Positions 44,921 through 54,354 of a stretch of DNA of 64,000 nucleotides are shown here, piece by piece. The DNA lies in assembly GCF_017353415.1 (NCBI RefSeq), contig NZ_JAFMPX010000015.1, positions 1 to 64,000 on the forward strand. The letters are read 5' to 3'. Every line of letters begins with the position of its first letter. Positions within the stretch are counted from its first letter, which is position 1. The notes under the pieces were generated by a model. The model saw only the letters and a program-made list of their open reading frames with translations, was not told where the DNA came from and did no database searches. This DNA comes from Arthrobacter sp. E3. Lineage in GTDB: Bacteria > Actinomycetota > Actinomycetes > Actinomycetales > Micrococcaceae. The position numbers and the translations under genes are program-made.

Positions 44921-45406
44921 TTACAATCGTGACTGCAAAATGCGTGCTGCATCCGCCAAGCCGTCGTCGGTGCCAACAATGACCACCATGTCGCCAACGC
45001 GCAGGATCTCATCCGGGCGCGGTGAACCCACTACGTCACCATCACGCAGCAGCGCCACAATGGAGGCGCCTGTGAGTGTGCGCATCTGTGTGTCGCCCAA
45101 CGGCCGGCCGGCGTACATGCTGCCAGCCCGGATCATGATTTGGTGAGTGCTGACACCGGCAACACTCTCCTGCTCTGAGCTGAGTTGGGCAATGAGCTGG
45201 GCGGACCCGAGTAACTGCCCCAGTGCGGCTGCTTCTTCGGCGCTGAGAGGGATGGAGGCGGCACAAGCATCAGGGTCATCCACGCGGGAAAGGATCAGCT
45301 CAGTGTGGCCGTCTCGGTGGGTCACAACACCTACGCGTCGACCGGTGGCGAGGCGCAGCTCCCTGCGCACCCCTATGCCTGGAAGAGGCGTCTCTTCAAT
45401 ATTCAT
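44921..45406 (-). CDS. khtT: Cation/proton antiporter regulatory subunit with TrkA-C domain (KhtT-like)
   Basis: 161 residues. N-terminal MNIEETPLPGIGVRRELRLATGRRVGVVTHRDG is the KhtT N-domain; residues about 85-161 (RAGSMYAGRPLGDTQMRTLTGASIVALLRDGD...ILRVGDMVVIVGTDDGL) are an RCK_C (TrkA-C) domain that senses a small ligand. It acts on the cytoplasmic face of the neighbouring antiporter. The ATG at 45406 is chosen because conserved residues start there. TATGGT lies seven bases before it. Confidence 0.87.
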   Translation of the reverse strand: MNIEETPLPGIGVRRELRLATGRRVGVVTHRDGHTELILSRVDDPDACAASIPLSAEEAAALGQLLGSAQLIAQLSSEQESVAGVSTHQIMIRAGSMYAGRPLGDTQMRTLTGASIVALLRDGDVVGSPRPDEILRVGDMVVIVGTDDGLADAARILQSRL

Positions 45407-45558
45407 GCTTACAACCATAGTGTGCATACGCTTCCGCTGCGCCGGGCATAACGAACGAAAATCCAAAATTAGTCCGTCGCGGCCCAGACACACCCATGCA
45501 TGCCTTCCAGCGGGTAACTTTCTGCAGGTTTAGGCCATGAATGCGCTAGTTTTGGAGG

Positions 45559-46134
45559 GTGCTGATCTCTGACCGCGACATACGTGCCGAAATTGCTGCC
45601 AAGCGCATTGTCTTGGATCCCTATGACCCTGCCATGGTGCAGCCTTCAAGCGTTGACGTGCGCATTGACAGGTTCTTCCGGCTCTTCGACAACCACCGCT
45701 ACGCCCACATTGACCCGGCGGAGGAACAGCCGGACCTGACTCGCATGGTGGAAGTTGATCCGGATGAGCCCTTCATCCTGCACCCTGGCGAGTTCGCGCT
45801 GAGCTCCACTTATGAAACCGTGACGCTGCCGGACGACGTTGCGGCCCGCCTGGAAGGCAAGTCCTCGCTGGGGCGTCTGGGGCTGCTCACACACTCCACC
45901 GCCGGCTTCATCGATCCGGGCTTCTCCGGCCACATCACCCTTGAACTTTCCAATGTGGCAACTCTGCCCATCAAGTTGTGGCCCGGCATGAAGATTGGCC
46001 AGCTGTGCTTCTTCCAGCTCTCCTCCCCGGCGGAGAACCCCTACGGCACTGGCCCCTACCAGAATCGCTACCAGGGCCAGCGTGGCCCGACAGCTTCACG
46101 ATCCTTCCAGAACTTCCACCGCACAAAAATCTAG
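45559..46134 (+). CDS. dcd: dCTP deaminase
   Basis: 191 residues from GTG 45559. [71 protein letters not shown] (with the catalytic Glu and the conserved HSTAG-IDPG stretch) and [14 protein letters not shown] are diagnostic. It deaminates dCTP to dUTP for dTMP synthesis; the mycobacterial homologue also hydrolyses dUTP to dUMP. TAGTTT lies six bases before the start while GGAGG abuts the GTG, so a leaderless mRNA is plausible. Confidence 0.95.
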   Translation: MLISDRDIRAEIAAKRIVLDPYDPAMVQPSSVDVRIDRFFRLFDNHRYAHIDPAEEQPDLTRMVEVDPDEPFILHPGEFALSSTYETVTLPDDVAARLEGKSSLGRLGLLTHSTAGFIDPGFSGHITLELSNVATLPIKLWPGMKIGQLCFFQLSSPAENPYGTGPYQNRYQGQRGPTASRSFQNFHRTKI

Positions 46135-46203
46135 TTCCCTTCCAGGGGCCAACAAACGCGAGGGGCCCGCAAACGCGAGGCCACGCCGTCGTGCTTGGAT
46201 AAA

Positions 46204-47532
46204 TCAGCGACCTGCCGTGTGCAATTCCGGCTTCTTGACCGGCAGCAGCAGGGCAAGGCCGATCACGAGCACCACGACGATTCCCAGGATGCCCCAGCGC
46301 TGGCTGCCAAATTGGGTGATGAACAGGGTGAACAAGGCCGGGGCCAGGAATGACACAGCCCTGCCGGTGGTGGCGTAGAGGCCGAACAGCTCGCCTTCCT
46401 GCCCTTCCGGGGCCAGGCGGCCAATGAACGTGCGGGCCGAGGACTGCGCCGGGCCAACGAACAAGGTCAGCAGCAGCCCAAATATCCAGAACGCCGTCTT
46501 GCCTTCCAGGAAGAACAGGGCAGTGGCGCTGACGATCAAGCCGACAAGGGACGTGACGATGACAGCTTTCGGACCGACTTTGTCGTCAAAGAACCCAGCT
46601 GAAAGCGCCCCGATGGCCGCCACCACGTTGCCAGCGATCGCAAAGATCAGCACATCCCCGGGCTTGAAACCAAAAGTTCCCACTGCGATGAGCGCGCCGA
46701 ACGTGAAGATGGCGGCCAAGCCGTCGCGGAACACTGCGCTGGCGATGAGGAAGAATAGGGTATGGCGAGACGTCCGGCCCAACCGCACAATGGTGTGCCA
46801 CAGCTCCAGGTAGGCCCGGAAGAAGCCGATCTTGGGCATATTCGGATTGCGCGGCGCCTCTGGGATGGCAAACATGACGGGGATGGCGAAGACGATGATC
46901 CACAGAGCCGAAAACACGGCCACGGCCCGGTAGGTCATGCCGTCGGCACTGGTGATGCCAAAGATGCCCACATCGGGCTTGACCAGGGCGAAATACACGA
47001 ACAGCAGGGCCACAATCCCACCCAGGTAGCCCGCAGCCCAGCCGAAGCCGCTGATCTTGCCGATGGTGGACTTGGTGGAAATCTGCAGCAACATGGCGTT
47101 GTAGTTCACACCGGCAATTTCAAAGAACACGTGACCGGCCGCGATGAGCAGGCAGCCCAGCAACAGGTAGGACTCGTGCGGTTGGACAAAGAAGCAGGCG
47201 CCGGTCAGCAGGGCCACAATGAGCGTGTTGATGCCCAGCCACAGTTTGCGCCGTCCGCTGTGGTCGGTGCGCTGCCCGGTAACAGGGGCCAACAGCGCAA
47301 TGGCCACACCGCCCAGAGCCGTGGTCAAACCGAGCACCGCCGACGCCCTGTCCGGCCCGCCGAAGGCATCGCCGGTCAGGTACAGAGCCGTGAAGATGAA
47401 GGTGGTCATGACGGCGTTGAATGCCGCGCCACCCCAGTCCCACAGCGACCACGCGACGATCTGCCACGTGGTTCCAGGCCTTTTGGACTTTTCTGCGGCG
47501 GGGAAAGCCTCAGCGGGAGGGGGGATCGTCAT
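46204..47532 (-). CDS. MFS transporter, UMF1 family (Atg22-like)
   Basis: About 442 residues. WSLWDWGGAAFNAVMTTFIFTALYL is the signature opening of UMF1/Atg22-type transporters; RTDHSGRRKLWLGIN is the loop 2-3 motif. Twelve helices end at LGIVVVLVIGLALLLPVKK. The substrate in bacteria is unknown; yeast Atg22 exports amino acids from the vacuole. Start at 47532 (MTIPPPAEAF) or the ATG at 47541 three codons earlier. Confidence 0.85.
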   Translation of the reverse strand: MTIPPPAEAFPAAEKSKRPGTTWQIVAWSLWDWGGAAFNAVMTTFIFTALYLTGDAFGGPDRASAVLGLTTALGGVAIALLAPVTGQRTDHSGRRKLWLGINTLIVALLTGACFFVQPHESYLLLGCLLIAAGHVFFEIAGVNYNAMLLQISTKSTIGKISGFGWAAGYLGGIVALLFVYFALVKPDVGIFGITSADGMTYRAVAVFSALWIIVFAIPVMFAIPEAPRNPNMPKIGFFRAYLELWHTIVRLGRTSRHTLFFLIASAVFRDGLAAIFTFGALIAVGTFGFKPGDVLIFAIAGNVVAAIGALSAGFFDDKVGPKAVIVTSLVGLIVSATALFFLEGKTAFWIFGLLLTLFVGPAQSSARTFIGRLAPEGQEGELFGLYATTGRAVSFLAPALFTLFITQFGSQRWGILGIVVVLVIGLALLLPVKKPELHTAGR

Positions 47533-47673
47533 AAGCCACATGTTATCTGGCCCACTGTTTGCAAGGGGGCAGGCGACACACCGAGCAGCCTGCCTTGGTA
47601 GGCTGTAGGAGGTCGCTAGCGGCCTTTCCTCCGTGACTCGCTCATTTCCAGCCCGAAACATGTGGAGCCACCA

Positions 47674-50649
47674 GTGTTGATTGTCCTCTGCGCGCACTTC
47701 CTTGTTGCCATTTTGGCGCCCATTTTGTTTGCCAGATTAGGCCGTTCTGCATTCTATGTTCTTGCGGTAGTACCTGGAAGCAGCTTCATCTGGCTCATTA
47801 CGCAATACGAAAAAGTGTATTCGGAGACCCTTCCTGGCCCTGCTTTGGATGTTGACTGGGTTCCGGCTCTGGGCTTGCATCTTTCATTCAGGATGGACCA
47901 GCTTTCCTGGCTGCTTTGCCTGTTGGTCCTCGGTGTTGGTTCGCTGGTACTTGCCTATTGCGCCAGGTATTTCAAGAGCGGTGACGCCGGCCTGCACGGC
48001 TTTGGGGCCCAGCTGCTGGCCTTCGCCGGTGCAATGTTTGGTCTTGTGACCGCGGACAACTTGATACTTTTGTATGTCTTTTGGGAACTGACAACAGTGC
48101 TCTCCTACTTGCTGATCGGCTACGCCCGCACCCGTATTGCCGCAAGGCGTGCGGCCCTGCAAGCGCTCATTGTGACGACCTTTGGTGGCCTCGCCATGCT
48201 GGTGGGGCTGATCATGCTCGGTGAAAGCGCCGGCACCTACAGCCTTTCGTCAATCATGGCCAAGGCCCCTGAGCTGGTGGCGGCAACCGGCGGTGCCAGG
48301 ACGGTGCTGGACGTTGGCATTGCCTTGATTCTGGTCGGAGCGGTCACCAAGTCGGCACTGATTCCCTTCCATTTTTGGCTTCCTGGCGCCATGGCCGCGC
48401 CTACCCCCGTCAGTGCCTACTTGCACGCGGCAGCGATGGTCAAGGCTGGCATCTATCTCATTGCACGCCTCGCACCAGGGTTCTCGCAGACCAGCTATTG
48501 GCAGCTCATGATTGTGGTGCTCGGGCTGGGCACCATGCTTTTGGGTGGTTGGCGCGCACTGCGCCAGCACGATCTCAAGCTCATCCTGGCGTACGGCACC
48601 GTCAGCCAATTGGGGTTCCTCGCGCTGGTTGTTGGACTGGGCAGCCGAGAAGCGGCCATGGCCGGCCTTGCGCTTGTCCTTGCCCACGGCCTGTTTAAGG
48701 CCTGCCTGTTTCTTGTGGTGGGCATCATCGACCACCAAAGCGGCACCCGGGACATCCGCATACTGTCAGGGGTTTTCAAATCGGCCCCAAAATTGGGGGT
48801 GGTGGCCTTCATCGGGGCCGCCTCCATGGCCGGGCTGCCTCCGCTGGCAGGTTTCATCGCCAAGGAAGGAATCTTCCAAGCGTTTCTGGCCTCCGCGGCG
48901 TACGGACCGGCTGGGCCTGTCATTGGCTGGACTGTCATGGTAGGCATGGTGGCGGGTTCGGTGCTTACCTTCGCCTACAGTGCCCGCTTCCTGTGGGGTG
49001 GGTTTGGCCAAAAATCCAGGGGAATGGCAATAGCGTTCAAGCCAGTCGGCTGGTTGTTCCTTGGGGCACCGGCTGTGCTGGCGGTGCTGACGCTGCTGTA
49101 CGGGCTGCTCCCGGAGATCGTTGAACGGTGGATCAAGCCCTACAGTGCGCAGTTCCCCGCCTATGACCCCAACGGCCTGCACCTATTGCTGTGGCACGGT
49201 TTCACCCCCGCGCTGGGCCTGAGTGCACTTGTGGTGGTGTTCGGCCTTGCGTTGTTCTTCTGGCGCAAAAAGCTCGAAATTCTCCAAGACAAGATTCCGC
49301 CTGTGATCGATTTTGAGCGCGGGTACCGGCAGGCCATCGTGGCGCTGGACATGGTGGCCATTTGGGTCACTGGACGCACTCAGCGCGGTTCCCTGTTCTT
49401 CTACCTTTCGGTGATCTTGGGAACGGCCATTGCCGCTGTTGTTGCGGTACTGCTGCTCACAGAACAGACATGGCCTGCAGATATATATCTATTGGACATG
49501 GAATCCCCTTTCCAGGCGATTGCCGGCGTCGTCATTGTCATTGGCGCCATTGCCGCGGCCAGGGCGAATAAGCGTTTCACGGCCGTGCTGATGATCTCGG
49601 TGACCGGTTACGGGCTCGCCCTGCTCTTCGCTCTTCAGGGGGCGCCGGATTTGGCTTTGACCCAAATGCTTGTCGAAACCATCATCTTGGTGGCGTTCGT
49701 GCTTGGCATGCGCTCACTGCCGCCAAGCATGCTCCAACGGGGAGCCGGCGGCCACCGGATCCTTCGTATGGTTCTTGGTGTGGCGTTCGGGACCACCATG
49801 GTGGTGGTAGCCATTGTTGCCATGGGTGCGCGCATCCACGACCCCGTCAGCTTGAGTCTGCCGAAGTTGGCATACGAGGGAGGTGGCGGCCTCAATGTTG
49901 TCAACGTGACCCTCGTGGACATTCGCGCCTGGGACACCTTTGGGGAGATCTCCGTTCTCGCCATTGCGGCCACTGGTGTGGCCAGTTTGATCTTCGTCCG
50001 TGGCCGTGGACAGCGTCTGCCCCGCGCGGAGACCGTGGAAACGGGGAGCATTGGCAAACTGCCAACGGAAACGTTTCAGGCAACCATCCATCTCGCCAAA
50101 CGGTTTGCGGCTTCACGATCAAATCCATGGCTGGTGGCCGGGCGAACGTTGGCGCCGGAACGGCGCTCGATCATCATTGAGGTGGTCACCAGGCTGCTGT
50201 TCCACAGCATGATCGTCATTTCCATCTACCTCCTGCTCGCCGGCCACAATGGCACAGGTGGAGGTTTTGCCGGCGGACTGGTGGCCGGGCTCGCGCTGAC
50301 CATCCGGTACTTGGCTGGAGGCCGTTTTGAGCTGGCCGAGGCCACCCGGATCACGGCGGGGACGCTACTGGGGCTGGGGTTGGCGATGGCAGCTCTGACG
50401 GCCATCACACCGCTGTTCTTTGGTGGGTACATCTTCCAAAGCGCCATCCTTTCCTTCGATCTGCCCATCTTCGGGCAAGTGAAGTTTGTGACCTCCACCT
50501 TCTTTGACATTGGCGTGTACCTGGTGGTGGTGGGCTTGGTGATTGACGTTCTGCGCAGCCTGGGTTCTGAGATTGACCAACACGAAGAGGATGGCATTGG
50601 CGGCATGGAGCTGATCGAGGATGACGAACCGTTGGAGGTTGGCCAATGA
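47674..50649 (+). CDS. mrpA: Mrp Na+/H+ antiporter subunit A fused to subunit B
   Basis: 991 residues. Residues about 1-480 are the NuoL-like proton-translocating core (LYVFWELTTVLSYLLIGY, HFWLPGAMAAPTPVSAYLHAAAMVKAGIYLIARLAP, RQHDLKLILAYGTVSQLGF). After a helical lever a DUF4040 segment (GYGLALLFALQGAPDLALTQMLVETIILVAF) and an MnhB domain (ISIYLLLAGHNGTGGGFAGGLVAGLALTIRYLA) follow, so no separate mrpB exists. The GTG at 47674 is preferred because GGAG lies six bases before it. First gene of a tightly overlapped six-gene operon giving Na+ efflux and pH homeostasis. Confidence 0.93.
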   Translation: MLIVLCAHFLVAILAPILFARLGRSAFYVLAVVPGSSFIWLITQYEKVYSETLPGPALDVDWVPALGLHLSFRMDQLSWLLCLLVLGVGSLVLAYCARYFKSGDAGLHGFGAQLLAFAGAMFGLVTADNLILLYVFWELTTVLSYLLIGYARTRIAARRAALQALIVTTFGGLAMLVGLIMLGESAGTYSLSSIMAKAPELVAATGGARTVLDVGIALILVGAVTKSALIPFHFWLPGAMAAPTPVSAYLHAAAMVKAGIYLIARLAPGFSQTSYWQLMIVVLGLGTMLLGGWRALRQHDLKLILAYGTVSQLGFLALVVGLGSREAAMAGLALVLAHGLFKACLFLVVGIIDHQSGTRDIRILSGVFKSAPKLGVVAFIGAASMAGLPPLAGFIAKEGIFQAFLASAAYGPAGPVIGWTVMVGMVAGSVLTFAYSARFLWGGFGQKSRGMAIAFKPVGWLFLGAPAVLAVLTLLYGLLPEIVERWIKPYSAQFPAYDPNGLHLLLWHGFTPALGLSALVVVFGLALFFWRKKLEILQDKIPPVIDFERGYRQAIVALDMVAIWVTGRTQRGSLFFYLSVILGTAIAAVVAVLLLTEQTWPADIYLLDMESPFQAIAGVVIVIGAIAAARANKRFTAVLMISVTGYGLALLFALQGAPDLALTQMLVETIILVAFVLGMRSLPPSMLQRGAGGHRILRMVLGVAFGTTMVVVAIVAMGARIHDPVSLSLPKLAYEGGGGLNVVNVTLVDIRAWDTFGEISVLAIAATGVASLIFVRGRGQRLPRAETVETGSIGKLPTETFQATIHLAKRFAASRSNPWLVAGRTLAPERRSIIIEVVTRLLFHSMIVISIYLLLAGHNGTGGGFAGGLVAGLALTIRYLAGGRFELAEATRITAGTLLGLGLAMAALTAITPLFFGGYIFQSAILSFDLPIFGQVKFVTSTFFDIGVYLVVVGLVIDVLRSLGSEIDQHEEDGIGGMELIEDDEPLEVGQ

Positions 50650-51149
50650 GCGTGAACTTGACGCTGCTCCTTGTCATGGGTGTGCTGTATGCCGTGGGAA
50701 TCTACCTGCTGCTTGAACGAAGCCTCACCCGTATCCTGCTGGGACTGATGTTGCTGGCCAACGCCACCAACCTGCTTTTGCTGACAACCGGCGGCTACGC
50801 CGGGTTGGCTCCCATCTTCAACAAAGACATGCCAGCTTCGGCATACAATGATCCTTTGCCGCAGGCCTTCATTTTGACCTCCATTGTGATCTCCTTCGCC
50901 GTCACCGCATTCATGCTGAGCCTGATCTACCGTGCCTGGCTGCTGAGTCGGGCAGATCACATTTCAGTGGACCTGGAGGATCTCCGCGTCGCTCAACAGG
51001 ACCTCTACGACGACGAGGAAGATTCCGAGATTGCCATTGAGGTCTCTGACTTCCATGAAAACCTGCAACCGCTGGGGAAGCGGGAAACTATTCGAGGCAT
51101 GGGTCCTAGAAGGCCACGGCCGCCCCATGGCAAGGAGGGCAAGGGATGA
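50646..51149 (+). CDS. mrpC: Mrp antiporter subunit C
   Basis: 167 residues, NuoK-like with three helices (LLLVMGVLYAVGIYLLLERSLTRILLGLMLLANATNLLLL, LPQAFILTSIVISFAVTAFMLSLI). The last 60 residues form a charged cytoplasmic tail rich in Asp/Glu then basic residues. ATGA overlaps connect it with mrpA and mrpD. Confidence 0.93.
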   Translation: MSVNLTLLLVMGVLYAVGIYLLLERSLTRILLGLMLLANATNLLLLTTGGYAGLAPIFNKDMPASAYNDPLPQAFILTSIVISFAVTAFMLSLIYRAWLLSRADHISVDLEDLRVAQQDLYDDEEDSEIAIEVSDFHENLQPLGKRETIRGMGPRRPRPPHGKEGKG

Positions 51150-52774
51150 ACGTCGCCCACTTAGCACCGCTCGCCGTCGTACTGCCGTTCTTAGGAGCCG
51201 CGCTGGCGTTCGTCTTGATCAAGCACCCGCGCGCCCAGCGCCGGGTCAGCTTGGGCACCCTCACCATCACCCTGGCCCTGGAGGCATGGGTTCTCGCCAG
51301 CGTATGGACCACCGGACCCGTCGCCGTTAAGCTTGGCGGTTGGGAACCGCCGTTTGGCATCGTCATGGTGGTGGACCAGTTCTCCTCACTGCTGCTGGTG
51401 ATCTCCTCGGCAGTGAGCCTGGCAGTCCTCGCCTACGCAACGGGACAGGGCGCTGCGGACGGTGAGGAGGGTGGACCGGTTTCGATCTTCCACCCGACGT
51501 ACTTGATCCTTGTGGCAGGGGTGTCGAATGCGTTTCTGGCCGGAGACCTGTTCAACCTGTATGTGGGATTTGAGATTCTCCTGACCGCCAGTTATGTCCT
51601 GATGACGTTGGGTGGAACTGGGTCGCGCATCCGCGCCGGTATTACGTACGTGGTGGTCAGTGTGGTGTCCTCGCTACTTTTCCTGATCGCGATAGCCATG
51701 GTTTACGGGGCAACGGGGACGGTCACGTTGGCAGATTTGGCGCTGAAGCTTGGTGAACTTGACCCGGGAACACAGAATGTTCTCCACATCCTTTTGCTGG
51801 TCGCCTTTGGGATCAAGGCGGCTGTTTTCCCGCTGTCCTTCTGGCTTCCGGACTCCTACCCCACGGCTCCGGCACCCGTGACGGCCGTGTTCGCCGGACT
51901 GCTGACGAAGGTTGGCGTCTATGCCATCATTCGCACGGAAACGTTGTTGTTTCCTTCGGAGCGCTTCAACACCTTGTTGCTGGTTGTGGCCCTGCTGACG
52001 ATGATCGTGGGTATTCTCGGCGCGGTGGCACAGACCGACATCAAGCGCATGCTCTCCTTCACCTTGGTGAGCCATATCGGGTACATGATTTTCGGCGTCG
52101 GACTTGCATCGGTGCTGGGACTGGCTGCGACCATCTTCTATGTCATTCACCACATCACCATCCAAACCAGCCTGTTCATGGTGGCGGGGCTGGTGGAACG
52201 GCGCGGAGGCAACTCCTCCATCGCTCGCTTGGGTGGGCTGGCGAAGCTGTCGCCCATCCTGGCGGTGCTGTACTTCATCCCGGCCATGAATCTGTCCGGC
52301 ATCCCGCCGTTCTCAGGATTTCTGGGCAAGCTGGGGTTGTTGCAGGCGGGAGTGGCCGACGGCTCGGCGATGGCGTACGTGTTGGTGGTGGGAGCCGTGG
52401 TGGCAAGCCTGCTGACCCTGCTGGTCATGGCACGGGTATGGAACAGGGTGTTTTGGCGCAGCACGTTCGACGCCGAGAATCCAGACCCCGTTCTGCTGGC
52501 CACCGCGCCGGACGCCTCCGGCGTACGGACGATGCGTGCGCTGCGCTCCAGCAAGCATGTGGATGCTACTGAAGGACGTTTTTCGGGTGAGAATGAGATC
52601 CCCATCCTGCCCAACATGATGTTGTATTCAACGGCGGGGCTGGTGGTGCTTGGCCTGGCCATGACAGTGTTTGCCGGACCGCTCTTTGACCTGAGCCAGC
52701 ATGCGGCCGCCGGCATGCTTGACCGCATGCCCTACATTGAAGCGGTCCTCGGCGCCGGGGCGGGAACTCCATGA
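51146..52774 (+). CDS. mrpD: Mrp antiporter subunit D
   Basis: 542 residues of the NuoM/NuoN-like type: FNLYVGFEILLTASYVLMTLGG, FGIKAAVFPLSFWLPDSYPTAPAPVTAVFAGLLTKVGVYAIIR with the conserved Lys, and TDIKRMLSFTLVSHIGYMIFG. About 14 helices. Its extended loop near 450-495 is charged. Four-base overlaps on both sides. Confidence 0.93.
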   Translation: MNVAHLAPLAVVLPFLGAALAFVLIKHPRAQRRVSLGTLTITLALEAWVLASVWTTGPVAVKLGGWEPPFGIVMVVDQFSSLLLVISSAVSLAVLAYATGQGAADGEEGGPVSIFHPTYLILVAGVSNAFLAGDLFNLYVGFEILLTASYVLMTLGGTGSRIRAGITYVVVSVVSSLLFLIAIAMVYGATGTVTLADLALKLGELDPGTQNVLHILLLVAFGIKAAVFPLSFWLPDSYPTAPAPVTAVFAGLLTKVGVYAIIRTETLLFPSERFNTLLLVVALLTMIVGILGAVAQTDIKRMLSFTLVSHIGYMIFGVGLASVLGLAATIFYVIHHITIQTSLFMVAGLVERRGGNSSIARLGGLAKLSPILAVLYFIPAMNLSGIPPFSGFLGKLGLLQAGVADGSAMAYVLVVGAVVASLLTLLVMARVWNRVFWRSTFDAENPDPVLLATAPDASGVRTMRALRSSKHVDATEGRFSGENEIPILPNMMLYSTAGLVVLGLAMTVFAGPLFDLSQHAAAGMLDRMPYIEAVLGAGAGTP

Positions 52775-53382
52775 GGGGCACAAAGAACGGCGCCGCGAAG
52801 CACGCCGACCGAAGGCCGTGGATCCTGAAACGGCTACCCCTGCTCGTGTGGCTGGTCCTCGTGTGGGGTGCCCTCTGGCAGGATTTCAGTGCCGGAAACC
52901 TGATCTTTGGCGCGTTGATCGCACTTGCCGTGGCACAGGCTTTTTACCTGCCACCCATTGAGCTGAGTGGACGCTTCAACTGGCTCCGTGGGTTGTTGTT
53001 CTTGCTCTGGTTCATCCAGCAGGTCATGATTGCCAGCTTCCAAGTGCTGTATTGGGCAGTCGTCAAGGGGCCGCGGATCCGCAACGCCGTCATCGCCGTG
53101 CCCCTGCGCAGCCCCTCGGACCTGCTCATGACAGCAGTGGGCCACGTGTTGTCCCTCATCCCGGGGTCGCTGGTGGTGGAGGTGGATAGAGGATCTGCAA
53201 CTTTGTACGTCCACGCTATGAATGCGCCCACACCTGAGAGTGTGGCGAAGGTTCGCCAGGGAATTCAGGACATCGAAGCGAGGCTGATCCAGGTCATGGG
53301 CACCAAGGAGGAACTGGCGGCAGTGAACGCGGAAAAAGCGGGGGCGCCACTGCTCACCCATGCGGGGGAGCCGCAACCATGA
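52771..53382 (+). CDS. mrpE: Mrp antiporter subunit E
   Basis: 203 residues. Two or three N-terminal helices (LPLLVWLVLVWGALWQDFSAGNLIFGALIALAV, LLFLLWFIQQVMIASFQVLYWAV) and a cytoplasmic MNHE domain with IAVPLRSPSDLLMTAVGHVLSLIPGSLVVEVD. It overlaps mrpD and mrpF by four bases. Confidence 0.92.
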   Translation: MRGTKNGAAKHADRRPWILKRLPLLVWLVLVWGALWQDFSAGNLIFGALIALAVAQAFYLPPIELSGRFNWLRGLLFLLWFIQQVMIASFQVLYWAVVKGPRIRNAVIAVPLRSPSDLLMTAVGHVLSLIPGSLVVEVDRGSATLYVHAMNAPTPESVAKVRQGIQDIEARLIQVMGTKEELAAVNAEKAGAPLLTHAGEPQP

Positions 53383-53645
53383 ACATTGTTGTCATGGTGG
53401 TTGCCGTGCTGCTTTCGCTGGCAGCGTTGGGTACTATCTACCGCATTGCCAAGGGCCCGTCCTTGCTTGACCGCGTCATTGCCGCCGACGTCCTGTTGGC
53501 GATTTTTGGTGCTGCGCTGGCTACGGAGATGGCGCTGAACCAGCACCTGGGCAACATGGCGCTGCTGGTGGTGCTGACTGTCATTGGTTTTGTTGGCTCC
53601 GTCACCGTGGCGCGCTTTGCGGTGCACAGAAAGGAGGACGGATGA
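53379..53645 (+). CDS. mrpF: Mrp antiporter subunit F
   Basis: 88 residues and three helices. IYRIAKGPSLLDRVIAADVLLAIFGAALA is the MrpF/PhaF signature, with the Gly-Pro-x2-x-Asp-Arg-Val turn. Four-base overlaps with mrpE and mrpG. Confidence 0.92.
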   Translation: MNIVVMVVAVLLSLAALGTIYRIAKGPSLLDRVIAADVLLAIFGAALATEMALNQHLGNMALLVVLTVIGFVGSVTVARFAVHRKEDG

Positions 53646-54007
53646 ACACGTTGCTCGACGTCCTAACAGGAGTCTGCTTGGTGGTGGGCGCCATGATGAG
53701 CCTGGCAGCAGCCATTGGCTTGCTGCGCTTTCCGGATTTGATGAGCCGCATGCACGCCGCGACCAAGCCGCAAGTTCTGGGCCTGCTGCTCATGCTTGCA
53801 GCGGTGGGTCTGCAAATGCGGTCGTGGGCGTTATTGCCGCTTTTGTTGGTTGCGTGGCTGTTCCAGCTGCTTACGGTTCCGGTGTCTGCCCACATGGTGG
53901 GCCGGGCCGGGTACCGCACCAAGCATCGCCGCCCCGAAATGCTCAGTGTTGACGAGCTTGACGACGTGGTGGCGGCAGTTGTTGAGGGCGAGTCCCCGGA
54001 TTCCTGA
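53642..54007 (+). CDS. mrpG: Mrp antiporter subunit G
   Basis: 121 residues and three helices. MMSLAAAIGLLRFPDLMSRMHAATKPQVLGLLLMLAAVGLQ is the MnhG/PhaG signature. Last gene of the operon; a long palindrome follows at 54031 and may end transcription. Confidence 0.92.
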   Translation: MNTLLDVLTGVCLVVGAMMSLAAAIGLLRFPDLMSRMHAATKPQVLGLLLMLAAVGLQMRSWALLPLLLVAWLFQLLTVPVSAHMVGRAGYRTKHRRPEMLSVDELDDVVAAVVEGESPDS

Positions 54008-54030
54008 ACTTCTTGGAGGAACTTCTACGC

Positions 54031-54085
54031 GAGATGCCACTTGTGGTGCCCAAACTTGCGTTTTGGACACCACAAGTGGCATCTC
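54031..54085. repeat. Long palindrome between convergent mrpG and DUF4235 genes
   Basis: GAGATGCCACTTGTGGTG (54031-54048) is exactly inverted at 54068-54085. With one mismatch the pairing continues through CCAAA/TTTGG to 24 positions around a 7-base loop. The symmetry is far longer than a usual terminator needs, there is no T run, and the word GATGCCACTTGT resembles a repeat I recall from Arthrobacter genomes. It may be a REP-like dispersed element that also stops transcription. Confidence 0.85.
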
Positions 54086-54093
54086 ACGATGGG

Positions 54094-54354
54094 TTAGACC
54101 TCTTCGGGGTGCTTGTTGAAGCGCGCGATGGCCTTTTGCGTGGTGCGCTGTGCCAGGGTCTGAATGATGGCGGCCACGACCGAAGAAACCAAGGCGAACG
54201 TCAAGGCCGAGCGGAGGCTGTTCTCCAGGTCGGCGCCGTCCTTCGGAGGCTCATCGCCCGTGCTCTTTTTCCAGATCGTGTCTACGAGCTTGCTGGCGAC
54301 AAATCCTGCGCCCAGGCTCACTCCGGTCCCGAGCAATTTGAAAACGATGTTCAT
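54094..54354 (-). CDS. DUF4235 small membrane protein
   Basis: 86 residues. MNIVFKLLGTGVSLGAGFVASKLVDTIWKKSTGDEPP and the second helix RSALTFALVSSVVAAIIQTLAQRTTQKAIARF fit DUF4235, a two-helix actinobacterial membrane family of unknown function. AGGAGTC lies before the ATG. Convergent with the Mrp operon. Confidence 0.85.
   Translation of the reverse strand: MNIVFKLLGTGVSLGAGFVASKLVDTIWKKSTGDEPPKDGADLENSLRSALTFALVSSVVAAIIQTLAQRTTQKAIARFNKHPEEV

Noticed and set aside
46140-46190. Direct repeat CAAACGCGAGG between dcd and the UMF1 gene as an attachment site
   Set aside because: Two short copies 19 bases apart with no integrase or tRNA nearby; more likely chance or slippage.
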